A DNA stretch of 64,000 bases from Acephala macrosclerotiorum (Eukaryota > Ascomycota > Leotiomycetes > Helotiales > Mollisiaceae), in assembly GCA_014904845.1 (NCBI GenBank), contig MU119323.1, positions 62,001 through 126,000 of the forward strand. The letters are read 5' to 3'. Each line of letters starts with the position of its first letter. Position 1 is the first letter of the stretch. The position numbers and the translations under genes are program-made. This document shows, piece by piece, positions 33,204 through 45,007 of this stretch. A model generated the notes under the pieces. It searched no databases, had not been told where the DNA came from, and worked only from the letters and a program-made list of their open reading frames with translations.

Positions 33204-33717
33204 TATAATTAAAAGTATATTATAGTACAATTATAATATAATTTTATTTTTTTGTTTAAATTTTTAAAAAATTATAAAATAATAAAATTTTTATAATTTT
33301 AAATAATTTTTAAAGAAAATAATAAATATAAATAATAACTTTTTAATAAATTAAAAAATTCAAATTTTAAATAAGTAATTATTATAATTTTTTTTTTTTT
33401 TTTTTTTTAAATTTTACGTAAATTAATTTACGAGTTTAATAATAATAAAAAATTTATTTTTAATAAATTAATATTAAATATTTCGTATATTTTAATTATA
33501 TTAATTAATCTCGAAAAAAAATTTCAAATATTAAAATTTTAATTTCGGACTTTAAATTTTTTTTTAATATAAATATTATTAAAGTTGTTAAATATTTAAA
33601 ATTATAATATAAAATTAAAAAATTTAAAAAAAAATTATAATTATTATAATTAATATTAAAAAAAAAGTTTAAATAATTTTATTTTTTATATTATATATTA
33701 TAATATAGTTCAAATAA

Positions 33718-33789
33718 ACGAAGTATAGTATAATACAACTTATTTACACTTTTGCTTAGTATAGTACAGTTCTTTTGTATTCCAGTTTA
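33718..33789. repeat. Direct repeat flanking AT-rich block, right copy
   Basis: Partner of 33133-33203. Both are partly eroded, and the alignment needs small gaps. Confidence 0.45.
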
Positions 33790-34108
33790 AAGTTTGATTT
33801 TGGCACTGTAGTGCATATTAATTAAAACATTAAAAGGCTATAAAGTTTAGTCTTGGAATAGAGAGTGCCATTCTACTTCGGCAGTAAAAAGAATAGCAAG
33901 AAGGAACAATAATAAAAAAGGTCACAGTCGGCCCACGCAAGCAAAAGGCGAAGAATAGGAAATACGCGGCAGGTTGAGCCGGAGACATATTTGGGCACAT
34001 ATGATATTGAATACCTCCTTTCCTCATTCGCCGAATTACAGTGACGTTATTAATCTTAGACACAGTAATTCTCTTGCACATGTCCATTCGCCAAAAAGTT
34101 AGTAACTC

Positions 34109-35792
34109 TCAACACCTTCTGCACAAAAGCATAACTCTCCCCTTTGTCTCCCCCACGCCCTCAATCTTTAGTAAGTAAACTAACAATGCCTCCATACAAT
34201 TTCTACAAGGATCAATTATATCTCCCACAAAGAAAATCCCTTGAATCAAGTACTGTACGAACTTCTCCAGCTCCCCCCTTCGATGGAAATACTGAGCAGC
34301 CGATATACAAATCCGCGATATGTAATCCCGTTCCATACTGTGTGCTAGCAATGTGAATAGATTCCCTTCCAAGGAGATAATTAAGCGGACTATTTTTGCG
34401 TCATTCAAGGTGTACCAGAATCTTTCGGTGAACCTTGACCGTTGGTAGGACTGGAGAATAGAGGGCCATGGGAACTGAGTACAAATTTCATGCCAGTCCT
34501 TTTGCAGGCCTAGGACTTCATACGCTTCCCATAATTTATTTTCTGTTTTCTTAAGCCGCTGATAGGAGTCATATGTGTCAGACGATAGGCCTTCTAGGTA
34601 GTAAAATAGCCTATCTTCTGAAAACGGTATTGCTTCTCTATAAAGACCTTGTTCTAAAAGCCACTCTCCCACGACTAGCTCGGGAAATCTCTGCTTTTGT
34701 CTAAGAGAGATGAAGATCTAGACATTAACCAGGATTTGCGCTACGATGGAGGATTTCAGGTAATCTCTATTTCTAGCGAGTAACCTGGCTATGCTCTCAA
34801 CGAGACATATTGAGCTACAGGTATTATTATTTCTGTTTCAGTCTGATAACAAGATCGTTTCGAGATCATCGTAATCGTCGTTGCAATCTCGGTCTAGTAC
34901 AAGGCCTTTAATATATTCATCCTGGAAGCTGAAGATAACTCCGTCTCGTTCGGATTGAAGCATCCGATATTGTAGATAAGTGCCGGGGTTCTCGGTATCT
35001 GCTAACTGGAAACCTAGGGAGAGAAAGGATGAGGTAGGAGAAGAGACTGTTCCCCGATTAACCTAAATCAGCACGAAACCTTGACACAATATAACTTGCC
35101 TGGATATGTATAGAAGATACGCTGACAAGTACTGAGTGTTTTGAAATTGATCGGCGGATGGGCTCGGTCGTGAATCTTCGATGAAGTCTGAATGTATGCC
35201 TTGCAGAAGTCTGTATCGAGGCAAATCGCACACTTGTACCGATTTCCCTGCATGCGCGATTGAGTGGAGCATGTAATTGCTACAGGCGTTTCTTGCACCT
35301 CGGTGATTGCAATAACGAACACGAGGTGAGATTCAGAACATACCCGGGACAGTAGACTCCAAAATGGAATTAAGACTTACTTTCCTTCTCTTGCAATTGG
35401 CAATTTCCCATGATAGAATTGGGTTTCCTTCTTCTCTCTCAAACGCCTCTCTAACTTGTAAATTATGGCTTTCATGTCCTCTTCGCTCATATTACTCTCG
35501 AATCCACACGCCTTCAATGTCATTTTCCTTTTTCGGGCACCGGCAGAGGCAATCAGAAATGAACGGGCTGAGTATGATGAGAAATGTGACTTGGATTGAC
35601 TGACGATGCCTTGAAGCCATGACGCACTTCAGCCATCTGCATAGTCGAAGCCAAAGCATTGTCCTCAATCATATAGAAGTGGAAATTTTCATCTTTGAGG
35701 GCGTTCCATTTCGCATTGTTTCGTGCCAAAGTAGTAACCTTCTCCATTTTTGAGGCTGGTGACGAACTCTGTGGATGCTCCATTCGTCGCAA
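34109..35792 (-). pseudogene. Decayed gene with a ZZ-type zinc finger
   Basis: From the right, the minus strand encodes MEKVTTLARNNAKWNALKDE and NFHFYMIEDNALASTMQMAE. A basic segment follows (MSEEDMKAIIYKLERRLREK), then ITCSTQSRMQGNRYKCAICL and DTDFCKAYIQTSSKIHDRAH, which fit a ZZ finger (CxxC...RYKCxxCxDxDxC...HDxxH) with some ligands missing. The long remainder, including FQLADTENPGTYLQYRMLQ and a 188-codon open piece at 34109-34672 rich in helical repeats, is interrupted by in-frame TAA/TAG codons near 34720 and 34845 and by frame changes near 35060 and 35330. I cannot name the family. ZZ fingers usually mediate protein contacts. Whether some stops are unrecognised introns is open. Confidence 0.55.
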
Positions 35793-36172
35793 TCATTGAC
35801 GTAAGCGCAAGCCTTTGTATCAATTTTTGATAATTTGGTTTGGGTATATGATAGAGACGGGAAAACAAGTCAGAAACGTAGTCTTAAGTATCTGACCGAC
35901 GAGCCGGAAAGCATCATATCGCTGAGGCATTGAGTTCACTGGACCAGGAAGCGAATCACTTAATATAACTGATAAAAGCGCAATTCATCACCCTAGTCAT
36001 AACTTCTGCAGCATAAAGGATACAGGCTAATGTCAAAAGTGCGTTTACGAGAGGAAGCCTTGTGCCACCCTTATCTAAGTGTCCTTGGAGGTTAAATTAC
36101 CTCTGCAAGACTTGATCAATTCAATACAATGGAAGCGGATAGATGAAAGCAAAGGGCCAAGTCGAGCCAGCT
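35793..36172. other. Spacer, no gene
   Basis: Nothing recognisable. It is the 3' flank of the metalloreductase gene and the upstream flank of the ZZ relic. Confidence 0.4.
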
Positions 36173-38424
36173 CTAGAACCCAAAACTCTCAGCATGTAAA
36201 TAAATCCCCCCATCACCTTTCTCCAGCCCCGCCACCGCCCATCTCGTAGCGGAAGTTATACCCAGCGGTCCACAGACACCAACACCAATCTCCGTTCCGG
36301 CTCTCTCCTGTGCTTGCGCAATGAGTGTCCGAATTTCCGGTCGTCCTGCGAGGAAGACGGTAGTGTCGGACATGGCCTTGTATGCTGGCGGAGCTGCCTT
36401 CTCATCCGTGGTAGTTGATGCTTTTAACGATTGATCGGTGGTATAATTTGCAACCTGAATGTTCTCAAGGCTTTGGGATACTGTTGGAGGTTGTGTCTCT
36501 GTCCTGGGCTCTTCAACGAACGAAGTATCAGCAGTGACGAAGACTTTGATACTCAGTTCGATGCCAGCGTTTCTCAGCATCTTGCTGGCTGTTCTGAGGT
36601 CATCTTCGACCCAAGATACGCAACCTGCCGTCTTTACAGCCCATACAAATACTAATTCCCTCAATACCAAGGTAGATTTTTGAGTTCTGAACGCAAGATC
36701 AAGTAGAATTGGTAAGATGAATGTTATACCTGTTGAGCCTGCTATCAGGACGACAGCGCTGAAGGAGGCGAAGTCGAGGTGTGTGCCCCCATACGGGCCG
36801 TCGATCAGTGCCAGATGTGTTTGAGGTGTTGATTCTGAAGACATGGGGTTCGGTGCTGCTGCGAGGTGGATGCGGGAAGTGAAACCATGGTGAGCGCGCA
36901 GAATGAAAACCAGATCTCCGTTAGCTGACGAGGGTGTAGAGGCAATCGTTATAGGATGAGACTGCATGAATCCGAATCTGGGTATGGAAAGTAGAACGAA
37001 CGATCCTGGCGTCCATTTCTTTAGCTGTCTTGACTTTATGGTGATCTTGGTTGCGTCTCCATGAACGCGTAGAAGTGTTGCTCGCCCGGGTCGAATGTTG
37101 TTCCATGCGTAGCGAGCGGAGCGGAGAAGACGATCGACGATGTAAAGACCGATGGGGATCCAGATGTAGACTCGAGTGTAAAGTGCAGTGGGGGGAAGGT
37201 GTAGCATGATGAAAGTTATGAAGCAGACAAACGACAAGATATGTTGGATTACGAAGAGCTCATAGAAGCGGTTTCGAATAGGTGCAAGCGTACTCAGGTT
37301 TATCCATACGAGGAAAGCGTATGCTTTGATCCCTATTATCTACTTAGCGATCCTCAGAGAATAGAGATAGGAAGCTCCTTACCAGTAGGGGGGCAAGTAT
37401 CAATGCTCCATTCTAGTTGTAAAAGTCCAAACTTGTTCCACAAGGCCTGTTGATACCCCATATGCAGTGTAGCAGTCAGTAGCATAGTCCTCGCCACCCA
37501 CCGATGCAGGACATTCAATCTCTCATAGCTTATTCCAGACAATAACCCGATCAGATTGACTTTTCCAGAAAGGAGTATCAACAGCGGGAGTTGAGTAATC
37601 GTCAGCCATCCTGCCCGCACGCCTATTGCCTGATTATGCTGGTCTCCCTGAACCTTCTGGTTCGTGTATTCAAGGCTGAGGACGAAGCATAGATAGGCTA
37701 ATATGAGAAATACGATACCGAATGGAGGGACTTGGAAGGATTGTGGGCGATAAATCGGCGAGTATTGAGGGTAGCATAACTTCCGGACAAAACCCACGCC
37801 CGAACCGATAATGCCCGTCTTCTTGACGGTTTGCACTGGAACAGACTTGCTGGGGACAGTGCCTCTGAGTCTATTTGATATGTTAGAATCGGGATGAAGG
37901 CAAGGAGGGTTGATTGCTAGGAACGGCTGCTTTTGAAATGTCCTAGCTTTCCCCGAGCCTTCTCGGGTTGGGAGTCTGAGAAGATGCTGGCCAAGGGATT
38001 TTGCATACCTGGAGCGGGATTTGAGTCTCAAAAAGAGGTTCAGACAAGTTGCCAGAGCGATGACAATCACAATTCCGTACCAAAATGCCCTGGCATAGTA
38101 GTTTGAAGTAACCTGCAGCTCTGAATCGTTGAGGATTTGGGCCAGAAATTCGGTCTGAACGTCGACGTCTGTCATATTCAGACCATTCGTTGACAGTGGA
38201 GTTGCTGAGCTCTCGGTACTTGAGGCTGTTGAGCTTGGCATGATCATGCCGGGAGGCATACTAGACATATCCATTGTTGTTGGATCTTCAACACTGAGTT
38301 CTAACGCCTGAGTCAGAATGAAGAGAGCTTCCTGAGTAGTATAAAAGGAAGGGCAGATTGGCCACCTTCTGCGTGCCAAGACCAAAATAACAGAAGATAA
38401 TACAAGCTTCTTACTCAAAAACAA
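36173..38424 (-). CDS. FRE-type metalloreductase (ferric/cupric reductase)
   Basis: Two exons (38424-37383, 37332-36173; 50-bp GT-AG intron) give 733 aa. After a Met-rich N-terminus (TTMDMSSMPPGMIMPSS) comes a membrane domain with two bis-heme His pairs (LHRWVARTMLLTATLHMGY, and VIQHILSFVCFITFIMLHL). The FAD domain (FMQSHPITIAS near residue 473) and NADPH domain (LIDGPYGG, STGITFILPILLDL, LAGRPEIR, GVCGPLG) follow, ending in HAESFGF as in fungal FRE proteins. It would move electrons from NADPH across the plasma membrane to Fe(III) or Cu(II). The first 50 residues are atypical, so translation may start at the Met at 38274. It diverges from a Met/His-rich secreted protein gene, which suggests copper rather than iron, as inference. 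Confidence 0.92.
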
Positions 38425-39127
38425 GCATCAAAGAACGATCTGAAAGTCCCATCATCACTCGGCCATCGGAGAATATCAATCCATCAACGCGTCAACAAGT
38501 GACATCTCGAGGCAGTGCAGTCGTTTGTCACTATCTTGGCAAAGTTTTAAAAACCTAGGGCTAACCAAACGAAGACAAAAGACGCGTATCGGCCGACGAC
38601 AAGATGCAAGGCATTACCTCCTTATTTGAGTTTTTCGGGGTACAAGCGCTAGAAGCCCCTATAATTGCCGGGGTTTGCGGGGCACTATTCAACTAAAAAA
38701 TCGCCTAAAATAAAATAGAGTTCGGCGTGCTTACAGTAGATCAGCTTACAAGTGGTGCTACAGGGTATTTAGTGGTGCTGCTAAGCCAAGGGCCTATAAT
38801 CCAGTCACTTTATGCCGCTCCATACACTTCATCTTGTTCCGCGTGAAACCTCGACGAAGTTTGCTAGCAAGGTTTGCGGGGTAATATCGATCCTGTATCA
38901 GTCCGTCACGCCTCCCGCGTACCACTCGGCACCCGGTAGAATGAGATTTGTCTTTCCAGGCTTCCATCTAAAAGCCTCACCCAAATATTCGGAGAACGGG
39001 CGTCGTGGCAGTGCTTTTCATCCAGAGTGCTGGATCCGTGATATATCGAGGAGTCCGCCTTGTAAATTGCAGAGCACTTTTCGATAGCTTCAGAAATCTT
39101 CCATCCGACCATCCAAACGCTGCCAGA
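38425..39127. promoter_or_regulatory. Shared divergent promoter region, metalloreductase / Met-His-rich protein
   Basis: 703 bp separate the two start codons. I see no gene inside and no exact copy of a known copper or iron response element by eye. Confidence 0.45.
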
Positions 39128-40467
39128 ATGATCACCGGAAAGCTTCAGGATCTGGTCTTGGTGGTCTGGTGCTTGCTTTTCACGGCTGTAGCTGCTGGTC
39201 CGAGCGATGGTACGGAGAAAGGATTCTTGAAAGGTGTTTCCAGCTTCCACCGCTGCCCAGATTATCGAAGGCGATGCTGACAAATGGGCCAGAACGAGCA
39301 TTTGCTCCCTCTAACATCACTAATTTAACCGCACAATTCTTCACCAGTCAAGGGTCGAAGCGAGCCCAGATCACATACGGACCTTTCAATGCGCCAAACA
39401 TGAACATCAACAATGGAATGCAGAGCTTCTACCAAGCTCCCGTTGAGATAGCGTGCAAAGACTGTCTCATCACATACATCGAGGCAGGGCTCACATATCC
39501 CAATGGCACCTATGCCAACGCGAACACGAGCCTTTGGTTACACCATGTGGTTCTGTACAACTTGAATAACACGGATGCCACCTGTCCAACGAAAACCAAC
39601 GATGTTCCTGGGGAGCGATTCTTTGCATCTGGAAATGAGAGAAGTCCAGGCAACATCTGCATCAACGGGTAAGCGTTCCACTTAATATCTAGGTCAGCTG
39701 CTGAAAGTCTCTCTAGAACTAATAATGCTGGATACTATGTCGGTCCAAACGACACCATTGGATTCTTGACCGAACTCATGAACACGGAAACGGTGAACCA
39801 AACAGGCGTCGTGACCATCACATTCGAGTATATCCCTGGCCTCCCAGCATCTTTCAGCAAAGTAACTCCAGTATGGCTTGACATCGCTCCATGCGACCAA
39901 GGTTCAGAAGAACCAGCCAAGAATGGCACATTCCAGTACACCTCGATTCCTTGGACAGCGCCTACCACCATAGAGGGTCGAATTACTTGTGCGATCGGCC
40001 ATATACACGATGGAGGAACCCATATCGATATCGCCCAAAACAACCAGAGCATGTGTGATGCGATAGCTGCGTATGGGCAGAGCCCAGGATACATAGATCC
40101 AATGAACAGCAGCATGATGAACATGCCGGGAATGACGACGGATACACACATCTCTTCGATATCCGAATGTTCAACGGGACAGCTGAACGCAGGAGACAAC
40201 TGGACGGTAACAGCGTATTACAACATGACAGAACACGCACCGATGACCAACACAGATGGAAGTTTGGCTCCTATCATGGGGATTGGATTGCTGTATGTGG
40301 CGCTGAACGAGACGTCGAATTCGACATCGACATCGAGCGGGACTGCGACGACAACTGGAGTATCAAGCTCGACGTCCCAGGCTGCAGGGGTAATCATGAC
40401 TATGGCTAGCGGACCTGCACTTTTTGCTGTGGCTGTGGGTGGTATGGTAGCATTGGGGTTTGCATGA
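39128..40467 (+). CDS. Secreted GPI-type protein with His/Met-rich copper-site-like motifs
   Basis: Exons 39128-39187, 39244-39668 and 39717-40467 (introns 56 and 48 bp) give 411 aa in frame. The N-terminus is a signal peptide (KLQDLVLVVWCLLFTA); intron 1, beginning GTAGCT, is my weakest call. The body has many N-glycosylation sites, a CKDC pair, LWLHHVVLYN (near 118-126) and AIGHIHDGGTHIDI (near 254-267). The HH and HxH spacing recalls the copper sites of PHM/dopamine beta-monooxygenase folds. A Met-rich stretch (MNSSMMNMPGM), a Ser/Thr-rich stalk and a hydrophobic tail (ALFAVAVGGMVALGFA) typical of GPI anchoring follow. Function is unknown to me; cell-surface copper binding or a monooxygenase are the options. 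It lies head-to-head with a metalloreductase gene. Confidence 0.75.
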
Positions 40468-41373
40468 CTGCTGATCTAGCGGGTGTGGGGTAAGGTTTGT
40501 GGAGAGCTGAGCGGAGAATTCGAGTAACGTTACTGTGGCAGCAGGGCTACACGTTTCTTTCTTTAAAATCCTACTTTGTATTAGCCAGTTTCGAGAGTAG
40601 TGTTGGTCACGTGTCATCCAGTACATAAAGAGCCTTTCGCTCATTGAAGACAATCAAGCATCATTTTGCCCACTCTATTTACAGGCTGGTTTACATATGA
40701 TTATTACGTGTTGACGATTTATCGGATTAGTCCAGCCTACTGGTTAGGGCGAAGTGACCTACGGTTGGGCCCTCTCTCTCTGAGACCATTGCCCTTCTAC
40801 ATTACCGTATGTGAGGACGTTAAAGTTGGAGCTCTGTCCACGTAACCTTAGTATGATGCTTAAATTCGCGACTCCTTGTGAAACTGCAGGACACTGTTGT
40901 GTTCTTGTGTAAGGTCTGGGATAGATGTGGTGGTGGCTGGGCTTGCGGATGAATGATTACGACTGCGCAGTCGAGGAAGGACTTTCATTGCACGTAGGGC
41001 ATCAGTAAGACGGGGATAATATCAATGGAACGGTGTTCCTCAATGGCCAGGTCGGTGCAATATTATTCTTGATCTGCGGTGGCTTTGCTGGGGATGATGT
41101 GTTGTGATGACAAGCTTTTTGGGGTTCGGGTCAGCAAATCTGGTGGCGCTCGCTTGCTGGGGCACGAAGTCGCCGTGCTGGGATGTGCCGAATTGAGAGC
41201 CTAGAGACAAATATCTCACCATGTCCTGGTACCACAGCGAGAGGAAGGAGTACTCTCTGCCCCTCACCGGAATTCCGTTGCTATCTCGAAGTCTACCCTC
41301 CTCAGGCATCTTTGTAGTCTTGAAAATTAGTAGGCAAGAGTATCGTAACCTTTCCCCGCGACATGGGTGATTG
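40468..41373. other. Intergenic, no convincing gene
   Basis: A minus-strand frame of 89 codons at 41040-41309 has no family features and lies just downstream of the GNAT gene; it is probably chance or 3' UTR. Confidence 0.4.
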
Positions 41374-42175
41374 TTATGGCTTTGAACCAGGCCGCCCAGC
41401 GCTAGGCTTCCTGATCACAGACAAGTACGAGACAATTCCCTCTCCACCATAAGGCCCCGTATCAACCTCAAGCCTGCCTACTTCTTTGAATCCCACTTTT
41501 GAGTAAAGTGGTGCCCCTTTCGCCGTAGCAATTAGGAAAGTCTCTGCATTGTCTCGATCAGCTGCGTCGAGGCCAATACGGAGAAGCATTGAACTAAGGC
41601 CTTTACGCTGGTAGTCGGGATGGACGGCTAAATAGTTGATGACTTCATTTGTTGTCAGATTTTCTTTTCATCGTTCATTCCGAAGCAAAAACAATCAAGT
41701 GATGATCCGAAGAGAGTATCACGTGAAATGGAAGGGACTTACAATACCCCTTCTCGCGATCAATATATCTCTCCTCCGCTGCTAAGATCTTATCAAACCA
41801 GTCTTGTACCAAGTCTGTATTCGCACCCTCAGGTATTTCCGGGAAATAGTCTTTATCAAAACTTTCCTTCCTCTCCTCGTCCCTAAGTGCATGCGGGAAG
41901 TGCCATCTCCCCCAAAGTTTCCACATCCCTTTCAGGTTGATCTGCTGGGGAGGTATGACATACCCAGTCTCAACCTCAACAACTTTATGATAGTGCACCC
42001 AAGGATGTCTGAGAAAGGCTTCCTTGGGGCCGGTGGATTCGAACTTCACCTGCTCAGCCCAGGACATGCCAGGATAGAGATAAGGATACAGTGGATCGGC
42101 GAGATGCGCTTGTAAATAGACATCGTAAAGTGTGTCTATATCTTCGTAAAGGGCGTGCTCGATGCGAAAAGTCAT
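41374..42175 (-). CDS. GNAT-family N-acetyltransferase
   Basis: Two exons (42175-41743, 41642-41374; intron 99 bp with branch-like CTGAC) give 233 aa. The N-terminus MTFRIEHALYEDIDTLYDVY is a GNAT beta-1/alpha-1 start. After a variable middle (WVHYHKVVEVETGYVIPPQQ) the second exon has NYLAVHPDYQRKGLSSMLLR, the acetyl-CoA-binding motif A (Q/RxxGxG/A type, here QRKGLS). It ends with APLYSKVGFKEVGRLEVDTG, the usual GNAT C-terminal strand. The substrate cannot be told from sequence; this class often acetylates small amines or antibiotics. Both exons are clean. Confidence 0.88.
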
Positions 42176-42765
42176 GTTGGAAGAAGTTGAGGCTGTGTAT
42201 TCACGTATGGGCTGGCGATGGTTGAGCGTCTCTAATAAATCTAAAAACCTTTCGACTGTCGATGGCCAGGAAGTCTTTTGAGTAGACTTTCACTTCACGT
42301 CTAAAGGAGGTGCTGATGATTGTTTATATTGTTGCTGGATGAATGATTCAGAGCCTAGCCAAGGCACAGGGACGCTATACCTTTCGGGTTCGGCAACGAT
42401 TCAGGGTCCGTGAAAGCTCCAGTAGGCGCCGGGTACTGCTCGTCCACTGAAAAGGCGATATGCGCTGCAACTGGCTGGGATCATAGGAGTCTCAAGCTGA
42501 GTTAATTCTCAAATGTGCGTGTGCAATTTAGTGGCCTTCCGGCGTCAATGTCTATAATTACAGGGTATCACTTCGCTAAAACAGCCTGTAAGAGAAAACA
42601 GTCTAGTGACTAAGCACAACCCAAAGCCTGAATGTCGCCAAATCCAAAATCTTCCTTCTTATCAACAATCTTTCCCAGCTTTCAACAAATCATTCACGAA
42701 TAAAATCACCGCCCTGTTAAAGTCGCCACGAACATACAAGAAAGCAGACCGAGACAGACCTTCTC
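42176..42765. other. Intergenic between GNAT and DnaJ genes
   Basis: 590 bp with no recognisable gene. It holds the GNAT promoter and the 3' flank of the DnaJ gene. Confidence 0.4.
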
Positions 42766-45007
42766 TCATCGCTGACCACGTTCAGCAGCTCGCCGTCTAC
42801 GTTGCCTCCTCAGCAATTCTCCGAAGCCATCGATCAATAACTGGATGTCATCGATATCGAGAGCATCATCCTCGTACGAGTTGTGACGGGAATCATAAGA
42901 ATCATCGCGATCATATGAGCGACCGTCACGTCGATCTCTTTTCTCAAATGTCCTAGATGATGCAGGGTATTCCTCTCGACGTTCTCGTGGAGAATCCCGA
43001 TCGCGAGCGGAGGGGATGTCATCTCTAGGCATTGGTGGAGGCGAGGGGCGGACTCGAGTGGGGGATGGCGACCTCTCCCTCGCGAAGTAATGTGGGCGGC
43101 TTGAGGACTCCCGATCATCAGAGTATTGAGATGATGCTTTTCTAGGCTCGGAATCATATGTCGCACGGCGAGGCAGGGCATCAGCTCGAACCGGCCGGCG
43201 CGGGGATCTCTGTCTTCTAATCTCCTCTCGAGGTGCGTCTTGGTATGAAAAGCTTCGGGGAGCTGGCGGTAAAGGAGGAGAAGGCGATCGAGCTCTTGCG
43301 AAGTATTGAGAAGAGGCCTTCTTGGGCTCTGCACGACGAGGCAGATCTGAGTCTCGACGTGATTGGTATGGTTCGGGAGATCTTTCTCTGCGTGTCTCTG
43401 AGTGAGGTTCTCTTGCAAAAGACTTCTTCGCAGATTGTCGTGGAGGCGGAGAAGGTGGTTCGTCTTTTGAGAAGTATTGGGCTGAAGCTCCTTTGCCTCG
43501 GGCTGGAGAGCGAGCTCGGTCAGTGTATCGTGACGACGCTTTGGGTTCAGAAGCGAACGTTGCACGTCGCGGTGGAGGGTCTCTTTTCGGTTGTCCAGAT
43601 GGTGATGACCAGGTGTCCTTGGTATGATCTGTTGACTGTCGTCGAGATTTGGCGAACGAAGGATGTTGGGGCGGCGGAGAAGAAGTCTGGGCTTCCCTTG
43701 CAGGAGCCTTTTTCTTTGCCTGCTCGAAAGGGAACTGAGGAGATTCTGACGGACGTCGCTGCTTCGCGGAACCGAAGAAATCATCTTCCCTGGCTGACGT
43801 CTTGTTTGGCTTCTCAGAGTCTGAGCCTTTCTCAGCTTGATCTTTGTATGGCGTCCTTTCCTTTCGGACATCCTCCCTTTTCTGCGTCGCCTCTTCCTGC
43901 AAGTCTTTTGCGGCAGCAATCTTTGCTTTCACATCTGCAAGTCTGTCAAATGCCTGCTGAACTTCTATCTCCTGTTTTTCCAGTTGAACTGTTCTGATAC
44001 GTCGAGTCGCATCTCGTTCAAGGCGGCGAGCCTCTCGATTCTGCAGCTCTCGTTTATGTTTGGCTCTAGCAGAAGGGTCCATGGCGGAGATGACATGAGC
44101 CATGCCGCTTTTCTTTTCCTTCCACTTATCATCCTCATCATCAAGCTCCTGGAGCCATTGTATCTCGACCGAGAGCTCATCTAATCTGTCTTCGGCCTCG
44201 AACAAGTTCCGTTTATATGCAGCTCTCTGGGATTCTAATTGCTGGATTTGAGCCCGTCGCGCTTCCTCCTTCAAAGCTGCCGAATTAGCTTCTGCGGCCT
44301 TCTGTCTTTCCTCTTCCCTGGATTGCATTCGTCGCATGTGTGCCTCTTCCTCCTTTCTAATGTTTTCCGCCACCTTTCTTAAATCTCGTAATTTATTCTC
44401 TTCAGCTTCCGCAGCTTTCCTTGATTCGCCCTGCTCGTCTTTCGTGCGGTGCTTCTCGGCCTCCCTCGCTGCTCTTATTTGCTCTCTGACCCTGTCTGCC
44501 ATTTCTTTCTCGATCTTCTGCCTCTGTAACTCTTCGGCAGCCTTGCGGACTTTCTCCGCTTCTTGTTCCTTGTACCGTTGCTCACGCTCCCTCTTCAGAT
44601 GTTCTTCTCTCACTTTAGCAGCTTTCTCCCGATGCGCTGCAGATGTCTCTGTGCCGTGGTCTGCTGTCTCTTCTCTTCGTTGTGTGGGCTGCTTCTCCCG
44701 TCGGGCCTTGTCCCTGATAATCGGCCATATTTTATCATATTGTCGTCGCTGCTCGGGATCTTTGATAGTCTGGAACGCTTCTGCGAGCTGTTATCCCCCA
44801 TTTGTTAGTCAAAATGTCTCTCCAGTCGAGTTAGGGGATTTCACTTGCCAACTGAAACGCAGCTGTAGCATCCGGCTCGTTTTTGTTCTTGTCCGGATGC
44901 CTTTCCAGTGCCAGACGACGGAAGTTCTGCCTCACCACGTCAAGAGATGCGGTATTAGAGACTCCAAGAACTTCGTAGTAGTCGTGTTCGACGATCATAG
45001 GTGCCAT
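42766..45007 (-). CDS. DnaJ (J-domain) protein with coiled coil and Ser/Arg/Pro-rich tail
   Basis: Exons 45007-44849 and 44787-42766 give 726 aa. The 61-bp intron begins GC (GCAAGT) and ends AG: only this GC-AG junction joins the J-domain correctly, as AAFQL then LAEAFQTIKDPEQRRQYD. The J-domain (residues 7-75) carries HPD in LALERHPDKNKNEPDA, the Hsp70-stimulating triad. Residues about 110-370 are a Glu/Lys/Arg coiled coil. The last 300 residues are Ser/Arg/Pro-rich with recurring ASSQYF-type, RRATF/Y and RARSPSP units, ending in a basic RRQRRRRAAERGQR. An in-frame ATG at 45049 is possible; I chose 45007 because it sits directly before the J-domain. It is probably a nuclear or RNA-associated Hsp40; the partner is unknown. 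Confidence 0.9.

Larger units (their letters stand above)
32350..34108. other. AT-rich blocks with a small normal-GC island
   Basis: 32350-32690 and 33190-33720 are almost pure A/T and non-coding. Between them, 32700-33090 has normal composition and open frames on both strands (plus 32839-33066, minus 32610-33014) without recognisable motifs, perhaps a gene or transposon fragment. 33830-34108 is ordinary spacer. Confidence 0.55.

Noticed and set aside
38640..38700. GC-rich partial palindrome in the reductase promoter as a metal-response element
   Set aside because: It does not match any copper or iron regulator site I can name; left unassigned.
43233..43997. 254-codon plus-strand frame antisense to the DnaJ gene
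   Set aside because: It is the reverse of a repetitive Arg/Ser/Pro-rich coding region, which commonly leaves long antisense frames.
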